Below are positions 52,281 through 64,000 of a stretch of DNA of 64,000 nt, piece after piece. The stretch's first letter is position 1, and every line of letters begins with the position of its first letter. Source of the stretch: Mermis nigrescens (lineage: Eukaryota; Nematoda; Enoplea; Mermithida; Mermithidae). The DNA lies in NCBI GenBank assembly GCA_036768485.1, contig JAVLUZ010000151.1, forward strand, positions 350,001 to 414,000, written 5' to 3'. A program made the position numbers and the translations under genes. The notes under the pieces were generated by a model, which saw only the letters and a program-made list of their open reading frames with translations, did not search any database and was not told the DNA's origin.

Positions 52281-54120
52281 ATACTCCTAAAGTGTGGAGT
52301 AAGAGTGCCGAATGTGATCAGCACAATTAAGGATTGTGCAGAACACGTTTAAGAATCTGGCGTTTCTCAGTAAAATGAGGCGTAAAATGTGCAGAATGTC
52401 TTGTGCTACAGTAAAACCTACAAACTTATTTATCTATCTGAAGCAATAGACTTAAGGTTTACAAAAAACAGAAACGCCAAACACTTGTAGTCTGTTTTTC
52501 AAACTATTGTGTTAATCCTCGCGCGTAAAACTTGTCATTCCATTGACTCGCATGTCCCTTTACTAATTCGTAATTGCATTTATTATATATCTTGTCATTT
52601 CGTATTTTAACTGTTGGTATTAGTAATAAATTTTCTTTCTTTCTTTCTTTCGCTCGAAAAAGTATTCTCAATTTCACGAAAAGCTATCAATGAATTGCAA
52701 TTCTTGGATCAATGTACAAATTGATTACAAGCGTGCATTTAAAACCAAAGCCAAAATCACGATACTCTGCAATGGCCTGAATTGATAAACATATGTGCGA
52801 AGTTCAAGTATGCAAAATGGCTCTACAGTAGACTGCCTAGAAACTACTTTTTTAGCTATTTGCTAGATAACTGAAAATTGATTTACACATAAGGTTTCGT
52901 GAAATCGACCAAGCTGAAGTAATATCCTTGAGTTCACCGTGCCGTGATGTACAGAGTCGAAGACAAAATGTCGTTATAGTCTATGTCAAGCTACACATGA
53001 GTAGTAGGTATACTGCGTACTCTGGCAATTATTAGCTTTATTTTGTGCGTTTTTTATGCTCTTTCTTGAATATGTTTGTTATTTTTCACGAAAATAATTT
53101 GGGTTACAATTAAAACATTGCTATAACGCATAGGCACCTGGTAGGCAATCGTGCAGAAAAGAAGAAAAAAGTAGATTTCTGTTGTGTTAAGCACACGCGG
53201 AATGGTTCAGACCACTTAGAGTCCGCTTCAGAGGTACCTACATATGCAGAGTCGGCTCGGCAACCTCCGCAATATCGGCGCCCACAAACTCTTGAATCCA
53301 TTTCTATATTTCTGCGATACCACCGAAAATTTTTACACGAAGTGTAGGCATTCGATGGACGAAAAATATGTGCACGACGCGACTGGCATGCATATACATT
53401 GAATAATTAGACGTTTTTGAGCATGCCATGAATTTTAACGAGTTTAAAGGCTGCAAAAGCCTATGAATTGAAATTAATAAATTGATAAATTTGAATGAAT
53501 AATTCAATAATCGTTTAATTAATTATTGGATTGAGAATAAATTAATTAAATGAAAAATTTCGAATAAATTTCCAATTTGATTTTTAAAGGAGGGGGTAAA
53601 ATTAAAAATTATGTATTTTGACCTGCAAAATCTGGGTTTTATAAGACAACTGCATTCGTCAATTTCTCTGATTTCTGCGGCAGGTTGAAAAACCCGAAGA
53701 ATGTAAGGCATAATAAAACCCTTTTTCCGCTGTCCTTAAAAATGCGTTCTGTTTGCATAGTTTTCAGAGTAATTTTGGATACATTTTAGTCGACTTGGTA
53801 TTTTTGAATTTCATTTGATGTATTTTTTATTTATTATTTTTATTATTCTCTTTATTTTACAATTTGTCTTTTAATAGTTTTTATTTAATTTTATTACTTC
53901 TCACATCACTATTGACAATATTACGTAATGCGTACATGCATACATATGTACTTAGTACTTGCATTCATTATATTACTAGCAAATAAAAATGCTCTGATTG
54001 AACAAAGAAGACGAAAATACTTGGGATTGTGGATTATTAAGGATGTAAAAGGAGGGGACTAGGAAAAAGCCATCTATGCATATGCCCAAAGTCGCTAAAT
54101 CTGAAAAAAATTGAATATTT
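52281..54120. other. Mostly unique AT-rich stretch, no recognised gene
   Basis: Only the TTTC microsatellite and a small fragment of the fold-back MITE arm (from about 54030) were recognised. Short open frames here have no motif support. Confidence 0.45.
52631..52651. repeat. TTTC microsatellite
   Basis: Five perfect tttc/ttct units right of the LINE. Confidence 0.85.
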
Positions 54121-55489
54121 AAATACGAATACATGGAGTCGAATACCCTCCCCAGAATTCAATTTTTTGAATTTTTTTAGCAATTTTTTTAATGTAAATG
54201 GATAGTGATTGATGAAAAATGTTAAAAAATGAATACGGTCCTGAAATTTCAGCACTAGTCCAGAATTTCAAATGAAAAGTACATTACCGTGCAAAAAAAC
54301 TGTAATTTTGATCGTCGCTGAGAAATTCGTGGCTTTTGATTAGTCGATTTTGAATTTTTTCGCCTGTTAAGCCTTTCGTTGGAAATGACCGAAATATCGC
54401 ATATCAAATTTAACCAACTAATAGATTTAAGGCTCGACTTTTTATAACCATAACAAATGCAACGTTAAAATGCAAAATATGCATGTCATTTTTGTCTTTG
54501 CTCAAATCATATACGAAATTTGACCAAAAAACGGATTTTCAAGGCATTATTTTGGATGACCATACAAAATGCACCCAAAAATCTATATGTATTATATTTG
54601 ACTAGAAAACATAATTTGAAGACCTGACATTTCGGTATGATAATGTACAATTTCTTTGGATTTAATAACAACAACCACAAATTTTGATTAATGGAAGAAT
54701 GCAAAATTCGATCAACACAAATAAACGAAATTTAACAATTAATACAGAGAAAAATATAGTACGGACGCGAATACTGAGGATCATAGAACGTGGCCAATTT
54801 GCTCAAGATAAATGACCAATTTGCTACAGTTGGCTTCTTTCGTTATAATAAAGTATACAACAATATTAAGTGGAATTTTCGCACTTCTTGTGGTATTTCA
54901 GCATTCTATGACTCGGTTTCAGGTGCACAAGAGCATTCACAAACAATTTCAGAATTTTAAAGTTTACGACTATGTACTTCATAGATCCCAGTTGTATTTT
55001 ATATTCCAATCTTAGCATGGGAGCGTTCCACAAACATTAAGAATTCTTATACATAGCTACCAAACAATGCCTACTACAGATCGCACTGTTTTGTATTTTC
55101 ACTCATTTTTAGCATGATGATATTCATAAAACTTTAAGAACTTTTGAGTTTCCAACTGTGCACTTTCATTTTTTGGTATTTTGAGACTCAATTTCAGTAT
55201 GGACCAATCCCAACTTTGAGAATTTTTATAGTTCCCGACTATTCTTTTTAAAGGTTTATAGGTTGCAATGTTTTTATGTTTTCACACTTATTTTCAGCAT
55301 GATAGGATTCACAAAAACTTCGAGAATTCTTAAAGTTTCCAACTTTGCACTTCCTAGATTCCAATTTTTCTATGTTTAGAGTAAGTTGTAGGATAAAGCA
55401 TTTCCAAAAAACTTCAAGAATTCTTAAAATTTCACCATACTTATTATAGATTGCAACTTTTTATATTTATATAATCATTTTTTACATGA

Positions 55490-55810
55490 TGACGCTAAAA
55501 AGTTGCGTTTTTGGGCTCGAAAACGGCAGATACGTGTCTAAAAATTCGTTCATCGGCGTTTCTGGCGATGCTTTATCATTCTAGCGCGTAAAAACATAAA
55601 GAAATTTCAAAAAATATTGAAAAACATTCAATAAAATTGAACAAAATATTATCAGATCAGAAGTATATGTCGAGAAGCGTCGGAAATGTGAAACATTTGA
55701 GTAAACAGATAGCAAAAAACGCTTGAAACAACACCTTTTCTGCAAATTTTTGGGAAATTTTTAGAGAATCGCGAATTTCTCGAGGGGGCGAAAAATTCCT
55801 GAGGGGATAG
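55490..55810 (+). mobile_element. MITE family B copy, interrupted at its right side by family C
   Basis: Holds ggcgtttctggcgatgcttt, the remnant hairpin gtcgagaagcgtcgg and tttgggaaatttttagaga. A family C copy follows at 55819. Confidence 0.55.
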
Positions 55811-55818
55811 GTGGAGAG

Positions 55819-56063
55819 CACACCTGGGTGCGGGGGTTTGGGGGTACGCACCCGCCAGAAACCATAATACCTCCCCCAGAAATCAAAATACATCGCCCCC
55901 CAGAATTCAATTTTTGAAATTTTTTTCGATTTTTTTCGCAATTTTTTGATGCGAAACGTCGAAAAATTGTGTTTTTATAGCCATACCACCATTTTTAAGG
56001 CAATTTTTGACCTTCAAAAAATCTTGCATCCCCCAATCAGAATTTTCTTGCTGCCCACGTATG
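55819..56063 (-). mobile_element. MITE family C copy
   Basis: A 245-bp copy from cacacctgggtgcg to tgcccacgtatg with exact TSD gtggagag (55811-55818, 56064-56071). Confidence 0.85.
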
Positions 56064-56071
56064 GTGGAGAG

Positions 56072-59000
56072 TGAAAACTACCAAACCACTCAGAATTATG
56101 TGTGCCTCCGACAATAAACTCTATAGATTTTACTGTGTTTTCAGACTACAGTTGGACCTCATAGACCCAAACTTTTTGGATCTTCAGACTCCATTTTAGC
56201 ATAGAATCCCAAAATAAGATTTACTATATTCCCTGACAACACTTTTTTCATCATTTTCATTAACGACCCCATGCGCTGCAAGAATTTATGTTTTATTTAT
56301 TTTGCCATATATGCGACGAAAGCAAGAAAAACTACTAATACATAACCACACACGATCTTGGGGCTCATCCACCACTGCAAAAAATTTTCTATTCTCCGGA
56401 AAAAATATTTTCACACGCCAGAATTCGCGATTTCTTAGATCGCAGGAAACGACTAAGCATTTTGTTAGTACAAAAGTGCCACATTTTTTAAACGCCTCGC
56501 ATCAGACAATTATTTTCCACCATATTTTGTTGAATTTTGTTGATTTTTTACGGAAAATTTTTGTTTTCATTGTTTAAGAAGAAGCATGATCAGAACTGAC
56601 AGAAAATTGTGTTTTTTAGGCGTGTGCACACACACGCACAGCATAGGAATTCTGGAAGGATAGAATCAAAAAAAATTTTCTAAAGTACCTTGTTCGGGCT
56701 CAGTAGAATGGTGGATATGCGTCAAGAACATTATTTTTCGATATTGTTTTTCGCATTCTTGAACTGCTGTCATTGTTGTGACATGTTACCGTATGTGTTT
56801 ACTGACTTACTTAATCAAATCATGCTCAATTAAAAGCAGGGTAATCGCAAAGAAAAATGCTCCGATGGAACAAAAAGGACGAATATACTTGGAATTATGC
56901 ATCATTGAGGACATAAAAGGAGGGTTTAGGGAAAAGTAACCAATGTATGTATGTGAAAGTTGTAAGAGTAATAATCCACTAAAAATACGACTTCCGCTGA
57001 AAAACGCAAAAAAATCGAAGTAAGCGCGCCTTTACAAACGTTGTTCACTGCCTCGGAAGAAGAGATTATAAGGAATCGTTGATGTGTTCTAATAACCAAT
57101 TTAGTTTCTTATCAATATCAAATTTTTATTTCAAAAATCTAATCAAGATTTAGTTAATTGTCAATGGCTCCATAAATGAATTATGACAGGCACACCATCT
57201 TGTTAATAGCTGTCCCATAGCAATGCGTGCCATGCTAGCGTAAGAATGCACATTATGTCGTTTTTTTGATTAGTGATCGCTTCTCCTTTAGGAATAAGCT
57301 GTTCATGTTATTTATTTTTACGTCGGCGGTGCAACTGCCTTCTGCAGGCCGCAGAATATACCTAATTCGATTTTTTGCGTTTTCCAGCGGAAGTCGTGTT
57401 TTTAGTGGATTCTTACAAGTTTCATAGGCATACATAGATAACATTTCCCTAGTCCCCTCCTTTTATATCCTGAATGATGCGTAATTTCAAGTATATTCGT
57501 CCTTTTTGTTCCATCGCAGCATTTTTCATTGCTAGTTAATAATTAATTAGCTACAGTTTTGGGAGAATACTGCTTATCATACCTGGGCGCGTGCTAGTTT
57601 TTTGGTTCTAGACCCTCAAAACCCGAAACCCCACAGGATTGAATTTTCGATGATTTGGCTTCATCAGCCCAGAATTCGGCCGCTGACTGTATTATGTTGT
57701 ACGTCTGCTTGTCTATAAAATACTTATCTGTTAGCTTTTTTATCTGTGAAACTACTACATGCATAAAGTTTTATCTGTATGTACATTATTTGTGTACTGA
57801 GAACATCATCATATATTTACTGTCACTGCTCGTGTGTTCAGGAAGCATCAAAAACTTTGCTACTTAGTAAATTTTATCTTAAATTCACGAAATCGATAAA
57901 TGGTTATTTTGGTTATAATAATTATTTACAAATTGAAATTTATAGTTGGATGAATCACTATTTTAATAATGTAACTACGATTTTACTGGCAACATCTCCA
58001 TAAGCTCCTTTGCTGAAGCCAAGAGCAAACAAGTACATACAGCTAAATATTGATACTTTGATACAGAGAACGGAAACGATCGCCAGATACGTTTCGTCAG
58101 CAATGTCATATGCGAAAGAAAAATCCCGAAAAGACGCTAAAATCAATAAATCTTGTTTAACACGCGTAAACAAGTTTATTGATTGTCGTATCTACAAAAA
58201 AAGATAAAACGACGAGTGATCAGTGATACAGAATAATCGATTATCGTCAGATCATATGTATCGGATAATATTGCGGTGCATTTTTCTCGTGAGCTCAAAA
58301 ATCGATTTTTCCACATAATAAGTAGGCAGGTACTTAGTTGGAGACACATGGCTCAAAAGAGAAAATTTTGGCAAGCAAACTGAGGTTAAAATGAAGAGCC
58401 CTAAAAGCATTAAGCTCGTAATAATTGGATAGTAAGCAGCATTTATTGTTTCTTTATTTATTCTCATTTAAAACGATATGTTCACTTATATAATTGTCCT
58501 TATTTCTGAGTTACTTTGAGCTTAGTAATGCAAATTAATGCTCCGTACTATGTATGTAAATGTAACTATAGTTGCAGCTATAATGGTTATTTTTGGCGTT
58601 TCCTCAACAAGAAGAATGCTGCAATTTGGGATGAATACAAAGACAATTTCATGAACATAAGTAAATAGATTGTACATAGGTGGTATGGAGGTTGAAAAAT
58701 TTTTGGAATATCAAAACAGTGCCAGCTATTGACGGTAGGAGCAAAAACACTGTTTTTCGATGTCACCAAAATTTAGTAAGAATAAATTGTAAAAAGACAT
58801 TTAAAAAATTAACGAGGGTCTTAGGGATCCTCGGGAAGGATTCTTTTAGTATGGGTCTAAAAACCCGCACAGATTTTTCCGCTTATGAGTGGTCCTAGTT
58901 TAGTTTCAAACATTTTCTGATGATATTACGTTTTGTGCGCACAGATTTCATATTGTTTTGCAAAACACAAAGCTATGTGGAAAAAAGTCGACGTTTTTCA

Positions 59001-59371
59001 GCGATAGAAAAATTTTCTTCAAGTCCGGAAATTTGCTTTGTCAATTTAATAAAATTCTACTTCGTCTGAGCTGTAGGAATAAAATGGAGAAAATATTGAC
59101 AATAAAGATCGGTTGTGATCAAAGGACCGTCAAAAAAGCAATGCCGTGTTTCTTGGACTCATTCCTCCCAAAAGCGAAATGGAGTTAAGCACTCAAAAAA
59201 TGCAAGTCGGATTATTTTTCGCCTTATCAGCTAATATACGTAGCTGAGAATTGATATAAAAAAGTTTACGAAAAATTGTCCAAACTCTACCGCTTTTTAG
59301 CAAGAAATCTAACTCGCAACAGCGCGACATTGTACTAATTAAAATTCGGAACGTAAAAACGCGACGAAGGG
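56072..59371. other. Stretch left of the ZP gene, mostly unclassified
   Basis: Holds a family B fragment at about 56630-56760 and the fold-back MITE at 56845-57533. 57534-59371 is AT-rich and lacks recognised exons. The 3' UTR of the ZP gene should occupy the part just below 59372; no AATAAA was obvious on the minus strand. Confidence 0.45.
56845..57533. mobile_element. Second copy of the agcaaag fold-back MITE
   Basis: The arms run cgcaaagaaaaatgctccga to gcagcatttttcattgct and include acttccgctgaaaaacgc and its reverse near 57385. A further arm fragment lies at about 54030-54080. Confidence 0.75.
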
Positions 59372-59730
59372 TCACGCCATTGCATTTTTGACGTCTTTCT
59401 TGCGCCTATCGAGCCACAAGAACGAACTGGCCGCCGTGGCCATCAAGAACATCGTGGCCAGGGTGACCAGAACGACGGCCAACGCCATTGAGTTCAGGCA
59501 CGTTTGACCTTTAAAAACTTTGACCTTCGACCCGCGCTGCTCGTTCAACTGACGCAAAAGAGCGTCGGGAACGGCGCCGTTCGAACTGCCGTCCAGCGTC
59601 GTGATGTCGCCGTCGTCGTCGCCGTCTTCCATCGAGTCCAATACGCGCATATTGGCCACCAGATCGATTTCGTTGTCGGCCAGCGACTGGCGATCTCGGT
59701 GATCGCGACGCGTCGTTGAATTGCCGCTGG
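59372..59730 (-). CDS. ZP-protein last exon (acidic linker, membrane anchor, stop)
   Basis: A 359-nt terminal exon with acceptor gcatttcgcag and a TGA stop at 59374-59372. It reads SGNSTTRRDHRDRQ, an acidic stretch with EDGDDDGD, LLRQLNEQRG, the hydrophobic helix MALAVVLVTLATMFLMATAA, WLDRRKKD and the end NAMA. Joining exon b (A + CC) gives Thr. Confidence 0.87.
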
Positions 59731-60690
59731 CTGCGAAATGCAAACATAACTAATTTTATCGCAAAATTTGAACCAAATCTATAGTACTTACCAAACGCGT
59801 CGTTCTTGAGGAGGATGGGTTGGGGAGTTTTGACCTCCCCCAGAATGGCTTCTGACCCTACCCCGCTAAAATAGCTGCGTTCCCTTCCCAGAATTGTCGA
59901 TTTTTCGTAAAGACTGCAGAAAGTAGGCCTTTTTAAGCGTTTTTGGATCAAAAGTTTCGAAATTTTCGGCGCTTCGCTCCATATACACAAATTTTTGACT
60001 ATGCTTTGTTCAATTTACTCGACTTGTTCAAACTAGAGATTTTTTAACTGTTTTTATGTTCTAGAACGAACGAGCATTGTTTAAAACGTCGAAAAACATT
60101 GTTTTAGAAATATAAACCCATCGTTTTTTAGCCAAAGAGGCACTTTTAGAGATTTTTCTGGCCCGACTTCCCCAGAACACGTACGTACGATACTTATCGT
60201 AAAATTTTTCTTTTTTTCAGATTTTACGTCGTTAATAAGGTAATTACATAATGTTACAATAATATAAAAGTAATAAAACGATTTACAAAAAACGCATAAA
60301 TAAAACGCTGGGAAGAAAATTATAATAACGTAGGTGAATGGGAAAGCAGACGAGAAACTGATTGCGGTTCTGGCCCGGACTGACACAAGAATTGAAACGA
60401 AACCTGTTAATCGCGATACAGTATCGAGTTAAAACATGGGCAGTTTGAAGATCTAAATCAAACTAAAATGAAAAATTATAAATCTAATTTATTTATTTAA
60501 AATAGATTTAAATCAAAATAAATTCGAAATAAATTTAAAAATAATTTAAATGTAAATATTTAACAAAACTAAAAGAAACGTCGAAAAATGGTACTTCGCC
60601 ATACGCCTGCCGTTGTCAAGCTTTAGAAAATAATCTTCGGGAAAAATAAACAGACAGATGAATAAATAAATAAATAAATAAATAAATGAA

Positions 60691-60721
<31 letters not shown>

Positions 60722-62627
60722 ATGAATAAATAAATAAACGGATAAATAAGTAAATAAATAAATAAAACAAGTTACTTTTAGAGGCATTTCGGGACCCATC
60801 GGCGCTTCTTATGGACCGTTTGCCTCGTCCGCAAACGGGCGGCGTCAAACCGTTGCACTCGCCCTGGGCCTTTTTACACAATTCGACGACGCATTGATAG
60901 TCCAGGACGGATGTGTCGGAGAATTTGTAGGCCCACGATTCGACGTAGGCGCGACTCAGTGAACCGTCGTATTGGACGTCCGGCTGAATGATGGGGTCGA
61001 TGGCGCAGCCGTCGACGTCCAGGAGGTCGAATCGGGAGCCGCGGCCGTCGTTCACCCAACAGCTGTGAACCAAAATGCCCTGATTGTGGTCGTCGCACTC
61101 CCAAACGTGATAGACGCGGTCGCCAACCTTGGCGTACCTTCAAAATTACTTCACATTATTGAAATTTTATTGAAATAATTCATAACCATCAAAATTATAT
61201 CATTAAAATTATTATTTGATTAAAATTACCATTTCCATCAAATCACTGAAGGGTTTTCTATAGTTTTTTGTGGTTTTTAGGTGCTATCAGGGGCTTTTAG
61301 GTTTTTTTCGGGGCTTTTCGGGATTAGAACCAACTCCCCATCGCCACATCTGGGACCCTCTAGGCAGAATATGTTAGACCTCCAAAACTAAATGTTTGGC
61401 ACTTTCTTCGCAATTTTAAGCTATCAGCTCCCTCCAGAAATATATTTGCTGCGTAGTATCACCGTGCTTACAACAATAATCCATTAATTTAATTTAACAA
61501 CAATGATAATTTTTATCCTGCGCGAGCGGATCTATGTTGTCTTGGGATATATTGAAGTTTTGAGGTCCCAATTTTTAATCTAGAACAATACTGTTGGACC
61601 CTCAAAATTTACATTTTTCGCCAAAATTTATTAAACTTTAGACGATATTTTATGGTTGATTTTATGGAAAAGAAGTCGACCAAAATTGTATTTTAGAAGA
61701 TTTCAAATCAGGAATTGTTGAAATGACGCATGAATGTAGTCCATGCTCGTGCCCAACATCTAAATTCTGGGGATCCAAAAGCTTTCAAAGGTATCATTTT
61801 TCGGTATTTTGCATCGAAGTTCACCAATTGACGTTAAAAAAATTGCGAGGAAAGCGACACAAATTTGAGCAGTTTAACTCAAAAGTCTTTGGATTTTGAG
61901 AGTCTTCTGAACTCGGTAGCAGGTCCAGACCGTTAGACCATACGTGGCCCTTGGGGAAGAATTTCGGGGGAGATAGATTTTTATAATCTGAGAAAAACCC
62001 CATAGAATCCGACAGACTCCGGAATCAAAATTTTTGGTGATTTCAGCCCGTCAGACCCTCCCAGAATTGGGTCGCTGCCACGTATGCCCCGCCAGCCCTC
62101 TACGCCGATGTTTGGTAAAGCCTTTAATTGCGAATCGAGTAAACGAAATTCGCTCGATTCGTCGCCTCGCGATTAACACATCGTCGTTGAATTGAATGTC
62201 CATTTTTAATCGATTTTATTTTAAGATCATTTCATTTTTATTTTCATTTCAGCCGCACATTACCTGACCAAGGGACCGGCGGGCGAATCGCCGTGAATCG
62301 AGTAGAAGCAATTGGCCGTTTTGGCCGTATCCAACAATTCGGTGGTGCCCAAATTGGACACATCCAAAAAATTAGTGACCCGCTTGACGTTGCGGAAGAA
62401 GCACATGCAGCGGAAGGCGCGGTCGTTTTTGGTTTCGAACGTGCCGTGAAAGCTGACCACGATGACCAGCGAAAAAACGATGCCCTCCAAGGCGCCGCTG
62501 ACCCTCTGCCGCTGCATGTTGCAATCGCCTTGGGGGATTTGGAGGCTAAATTTGCTCTGGTCCTGCACAGTGGCGAAATTTCGCGAACAACGGTCGTCTT
62601 CGACCAAACCTTTGACGTAGACTCGGC
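59372..62627 (-). CDS. Cuticlin-like ZP-domain transmembrane protein, C-terminal part (three exons)
   Basis: Exons 62627-62264, 61137-60776 and 59730-59372 join in phase to about 361 codons including the stop. The first two encode most of a zona pellucida domain: GRVYVKG, GDCNMQRQRVSGALEGIVFS, FETKNDRAFRCMCFF, NCFYSIHGDSPAGP, then YAKVGDRVYHVWECDD, GILVHSCWVNDGRG, DVDGCAIDP and GECNGLTPPVC. Next comes a basic site RGKRS (consensus furin cleavage), an acidic linker, a hydrophobic segment SMALAVVLVTLATMFLMATA and a short basic tail ending KDVKNAMA-stop. This is the layout of ecdysozoan apical-matrix/cuticle ZP proteins: the ectodomain is cut at the furin site and polymerises in the apical matrix. 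The N-terminal exons and signal peptide lie beyond the right edge or were missed. Exons are GC-rich compared with the AT-rich introns. Confidence 0.9.
59810..60190 (-). mobile_element. MITE family B copy in the last ZP-gene intron
   Basis: The reversed core is visible: cttttttaagcgtttttggatc-type sequence, ggcgcttcgctcc near 59968, ttttatgttctagaacgaac, and ttccccagaacacgtacgta at the end. Borders are approximate. Confidence 0.5.
60659..60771. repeat. AAAT microsatellite in ZP-gene intron
   Basis: Repeats of aaataaataaat with occasional gaat and cggat, beginning 5 bp past the exon b donor. Confidence 0.95.
60776..61137 (-). CDS. ZP-protein exon b (ZP-C and furin site)
   Basis: A 362-nt exon (1 + 120 codons + 1). 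The acceptor is ttttgaag and the donor is gtaact from 60775. It carries the ZP-C cysteines in VWECDD, VHSCWV, DGCAID, YQCVVELC, GECNG and TPPVC, then GRGKRSIRS, the probable proprotein-convertase cleavage site. Directly after the donor lies an AAAT microsatellite. Confidence 0.9.
62264..62627 (-). CDS. ZP-protein exon a (ZP-N to interdomain)
   Basis: A 364-nt exon (2 + 120 codons + 2). The acceptor is ttcggctttag and the donor is gtaatg from 62263. It contains VEDDRCSRNF, DCNMQRQRV, FSLVIVVSFHGTF, FRCMCFFRNVKRVTN and LGTTELLDTAKTANCFYSIH. The cysteine pattern is that of cuticlin-type ZP domains. The terminal AG plus G of the next exon gives Arg. Confidence 0.9.
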
Positions 62628-63142
62628 CTAAAGCCGAAAAAATTTTTTTAAAATTTCATGGACGCCGAGGGCTGGGGAGCTGGCTCTAAACTAAACTTGC
62701 AGGGGTTGGGTTCCATTGACTATAAATGGGCAGCAGCCAAATTCTAAGCAGGGAGATTGGATGGGGCAAGGCAAAAATCGCGAAAAACAACTTCAAAAAT
62801 TCAATTCTTGGGTCTACCGTAATTCGTGGGCACTTTAGACTTTGGGAATATAAAGCCCCTGTGCCCGCGCCCACGTGTAATATATGCGAGACGCGCACGT
62901 GTGGAGTTTGTTTAACGAAAAATTTGGAATATTTCGGGGAAAGTGAGACGAAATGGAGGCTTAAGATGGACGAAAATCGAACTTGCCATTCTATTGCGCT
63001 CGAAATTGACCAGAAATTGTGGAATAATTTACTTTTAATGCTATTTAAGCACTGAAACCAGTTTTCAAAGCCATTTTGGCATAAAAACTCACTTAGCGAC
63101 CCCCTCAGAGCGGCTGACTCCATAGACTAGTCGCGTTCAGAC

Positions 63143-63292
63143 CATATATGGGCAGCAACTAAATCTGGGGGCTGATGAGAACAAATTGCCATAATTAGCA
63201 TCAGTATTCAATTCTCGGAGAGGTTTATCGGTTTTTGGAAGGTTTTCAGATTATGGGGGTGTTATCTCCCATGCCTTCCATGCCCATGTGTG
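63143..63292 (+). mobile_element. Short MITE with family C ends
   Basis: 150 bp from catatatgggcagcaac to tgcccatgtgtg, with TSD gttcagac/gttcacac. The ends match family C but the interior is different. A similar unit lies at about 62718-62880. Confidence 0.7.
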
Positions 63293-63689
63293 GTTCACAC
63301 TCGCTGACAGGCGAAATGAAAAATGTTTCTAAAGAAAGTAATAAGGTTAGATGCGATAAGTTTAATAGCGCATAAAACTCAATCTTTTCCGAAAGTGATT
63401 AAAACTAATCATAAACATATATGGTAGTTTTTACGCTACGCTGAAGTTTTACTAATGTTGAAGGCCAAAAAAGAACAAAACTTAAATTGACCAGAAACTG
63501 TAAATTATGCACCCTATGTCAACTTTTTACCGATTTTTATGGCCATTTTAGCGTGGAAAAGTCATCTGCTGCACCATTCGGCTTGACTCCTAAGACTCTT
63601 AAAATTACGGTAATAAAATCATGTATAAAAGAATGAAAAAATTATTAAAATTAAATTTTTCATTCAATTAGATTATTAGATTAAATTTA

Positions 63690-63875
63690 AATAATCGTTT
63701 ATTTATTTATTTTATAATAAATAGACAAATGCAAATATAAATAAATGAATAAATATGTAAATAAAGAAACAAACATTCAACTGTATAATAAATAAATAAA
63801 TGAATAAATAAATCAATAAATAAATGAATAAAAAATTATATAAAAAATTATTAAAAATAAATAAACAAACTAATA
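63690..63875. repeat. AAAT-type microsatellite
   Basis: Imperfect taaataaataaa runs with gaat and caat variants. Confidence 0.9.
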
Positions 63876-64000
63876 AACATGTCCCTCAAAGACGCCTTCT
63901 AATTAAATCAATTAATTAATACATTTTTTCAATGTTCGCCATTCTTATTTTATTCCAAATTTTTAAGCATAGTTTATTCATCTTTCATAATTTTTTACTG

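Noticed and set aside
57958..58173. Minus-strand 71-codon hydrophobic frame
   Set aside because: No signal, family or splice support; AT-rich non-coding sequence can give this.
59504..59719. Plus-strand open frame over the ZP last exon
   Set aside because: Antisense of a coding exon; the minus-strand reading has the splice sites, membrane helix and stop.
62293..62631. Plus-strand 112-codon open frame
   Set aside because: Antisense shadow of ZP exon a.

Overview
The window looks like nuclear DNA of an invertebrate animal, most likely an ecdysozoan. It is AT-rich and intron-rich, and about half or more of it is repeats. The genes are short, conserved, GC-richer exons with GT-AG borders, separated by introns of up to about 6 kb. 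The host genes I can recognise are animal genes, and one is a ZP-domain (cuticlin-like) membrane protein. I cannot name the species. There are no bacterial or organellar genes.

Three host genes were assembled by hand from splice-phase-compatible exons, all on the minus strand. (1) A PGM2-type phosphoglucomutase/phosphopentomutase at 526-7028: three consecutive internal exons. The 3' end runs off the left edge and the 5' exons were not found. (2) A phosphoribosyl-pyrophosphate synthetase-associated protein (PRPSAP) at 14542-34946: eight consecutive exons from the start codon, about 315 codons. Only the last roughly 50 residues are missing. (3) The C-terminal half of a cuticlin-like ZP-domain protein at 59372-62627: three exons ending in a transmembrane segment and a stop codon. 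PGM2 and PRPSAP both act in ribose-phosphate metabolism, which may be chance.

Almost everything else is transposable-element debris. The main component is several families of small non-autonomous DNA transposons with short terminal inverted repeats (TIRs) starting CA and 8-bp target-site duplications (TSDs), as in the hAT superfamily. I resolved exact ends and TSDs for many copies, including nested stacks. Other elements are a frameshifted CR1/jockey-like LINE (about 49426-52280), a tRNA-headed SINE with a 21-bp TSD (27398-27630), a probable solo LTR (3902-4296), pogo/mariner-like MITEs with TA targets, and two types of fold-back element. There is also an 8.3-kb TIR-bounded unit (35476-43740) that contains a 2-kb minisatellite and nested elements.

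Layout: 1-7.1 kb PGM2 exons among MITEs; 7.1-14.5 kb nested MITEs without recognised exons; 14.5-35 kb PRPSAP, with introns full of MITEs, microsatellites and a minisatellite; 35.5-43.7 kb the large TIR/minisatellite unit; 44-49 kb degenerate repeats and a fold-back hAT-like element; 49.4-52.3 kb LINE; 52.3-59.3 kb mostly unique AT-rich sequence with a few MITEs; 59.4-62.6 kb ZP gene; 62.6-64 kb MITEs and an AAAT-type microsatellite.
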